This document shows, in pieces, positions 63,511-64,000 of a stretch of 64,000 nucleotides of DNA. A program made the position numbers and the translations under genes. Each line of letters opens with the position of its first letter. Position 1 is the first letter of the stretch. Source of the stretch: Robinsoniella peoriensis (lineage in GTDB: Bacteria > Bacillota > Clostridia > Lachnospirales > Lachnospiraceae); contig NZ_JTGN01000001.1 in assembly GCF_000797495.1 (NCBI RefSeq), positions 503,501-567,500 of the forward strand, in the 5' to 3' direction. The notes below the pieces were generated by a model. It searched no databases. It saw only the letters and a program-made list of their open reading frames with translations, and was not told the origin of the DNA.

Positions 63511-63650
63511 CGAACATCCATATCTCAAGCTTGCTTGCGATACTGTCCAAATAAGCAGTATGAACTTGTTTACACTTTAAAAGTGTTTTTCTTTCACACT
63601 TTGACCGCACGAATATCGTAAGCCTGCTTACAATATTCATTGCACGCAAA
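63511..63650 (-). repeat. Two diverged tandem copies of the argS leader hairpin
   Basis: TATC-t-CAAGC-tt-GCTTG-c-GATA (63521-63542) and ATAT-c-GTAAGC-ct-GCTTAC-a-ATAT (63613-63636) have the same plan as the hairpin at 63386-63407: outer pairs, one mismatch, inner stem of 5-6 pairs, two-base loop. Several changes are compensated on the other arm. Confidence 0.6.
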
Positions 63651-63740
63651 ACAGCCGTTCAAACGGCTGCCTCTGCAAATTGTCTCTTTGATACATTATA
63701 CTTTGTGTTTCTGTTATTTTCAACTTCTTTTTCAAATAGA

Positions 63741-63906
63741 TGTTACAGTGCACCTATCCTTGTAAAGTCGCCTTCGGCGAGGGACAGATACCCTGAGACC
63801 ATCACTTTGCCAGCTCCGATGCCATGCAGCGCTGATCACGGCACGGTTTGAACAGTAACAAATAGATCCTTTCAAAAAGAATCTCCTTAATAACTCCTTT
63901 ACAAGG
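63741..63906. ncRNA. Candidate structured RNA at the far end of the argS leader
   Basis: CCTTGTAAAG (63758-63767) and CTTTACAAGG (63897-63906) pair perfectly; inside are TCGCC-TTC-GGCGA, GGG-acagata-CCC and CCGATGCC/GGCACGG. A six-base pair TGTTAC/GTAACA (63741-63746, 63855-63860) crosses the main stem. Strand and family unknown; no match to RNA classes I know. The final 94 bases (63907-64000) show only AT-rich sequence with possible minus promoters. Confidence 0.4.
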
Positions 63907-64000
63907 TGCTGATCCCACCGTATAATTTATATAAGTCTTATCATAACATATAATTATAGGAATTGCAGTAACAATTAGCTGCAGATTGATCCCTACACCA

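Noticed and set aside
63780..63830. TPP, glycine or lysine riboswitch fragments (CCCTGAGACC, CGCCGAAGG)
   Set aside because: Single short matches without the rest of the conserved core in the right order on either strand.
63370..64000. T-box riboswitch for argS
   Set aside because: The minus-strand leader has no GGTGGNACCGCG-type T-box sequence or AGTA-containing stem I; the structures seen do not follow the T-box plan.
63985..64000. 3' end of a tRNA or tmRNA (CCTACACCA at the right edge)
   Set aside because: The preceding bases do not form a T-arm with GTTC, and the window ends here.

Overview
The window looks like chromosome from a gut-type member of the Lachnospiraceae (Clostridia, Bacillota). 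This rests on low-to-moderate GC, strong AGGAGG-type ribosome sites, a PrkC/PrpC pair at the end of a priA-def-fmt-rsmB-rlmN cluster, an ATP-grasp-free NADPH glutamate synthase pair, a TTG/GTG/CTG start habit and several ABC/YesMN sugar systems. The genus cannot be fixed from the sequence alone; Blautia-like or Ruminococcus-like genomes are plausible. No rRNA, tRNA or CRISPR array was found.

Layout. 1-10351 (minus): a housekeeping cluster read murE, priA, def, fmt, membrane zinc peptidase, rsmB, rlmN, prpC, prkC (prkC runs off the left edge). 10697-12991: recQ. 13221-17859: an ABC-2 exporter with its own two-component system. 18155-19504: a MATE exporter (plus). 19646-20891: a CDF metal exporter behind a NiCo riboswitch with an unusually long P2 arm. 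21004-24000: an accessory region with an Rpn-type nuclease gene, a SEDS pseudogene fragment, and the scar of a conjugative element that still carries an intact GNAT acetyltransferase. 24017-32907: a beta-galactosidase (GH35) utilisation locus with an ABC importer and a YesMN-type two-component system. 33162-35052: an ABC-F ribosome-protection-type ATPase behind a transcription attenuator. 35348-37133: a TetR regulator with a clear promoter/operator and a radical SAM protein. 37324-39430: KDG kinase and a KDPG aldolase fused to a VOC domain. 39904-46298: a TVP38-type membrane protein and a ketose/galactitol-phosphate catabolic set (PfkB kinase, GatD-like dehydrogenase, class II aldolase, DeoR regulator, MFS carrier). 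46555-52605: gltD and gltB. 53020-61393: a CPBP protease, then a cell-surface/signalling cassette (amidase lipoprotein, anchored unknown protein, YARHG protein, Ig-like surface protein, Ser/Thr kinase). 61603-63369: argS with a 550-base structured leader.

The most interesting signal lies between genes. A structured element of about 100 bases occurs upstream of fmt, argS and the gatD-like gene. It has two stems in interleaved A-B-A'-B' order (a pseudoknot), with a compensatory change in stem B. In the fmt and argS leaders it is followed by a hairpin that is repeated three times, in diverged form, before argS; every copy keeps the same stem plan through base-pair-preserving changes. I know of no described RNA class with this form. 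Two families of roughly 156-base fold-back repeats are also present: one supplies the last codons and stops of murE and recQ, the other sits beside the tetR promoter and upstream of gltB.
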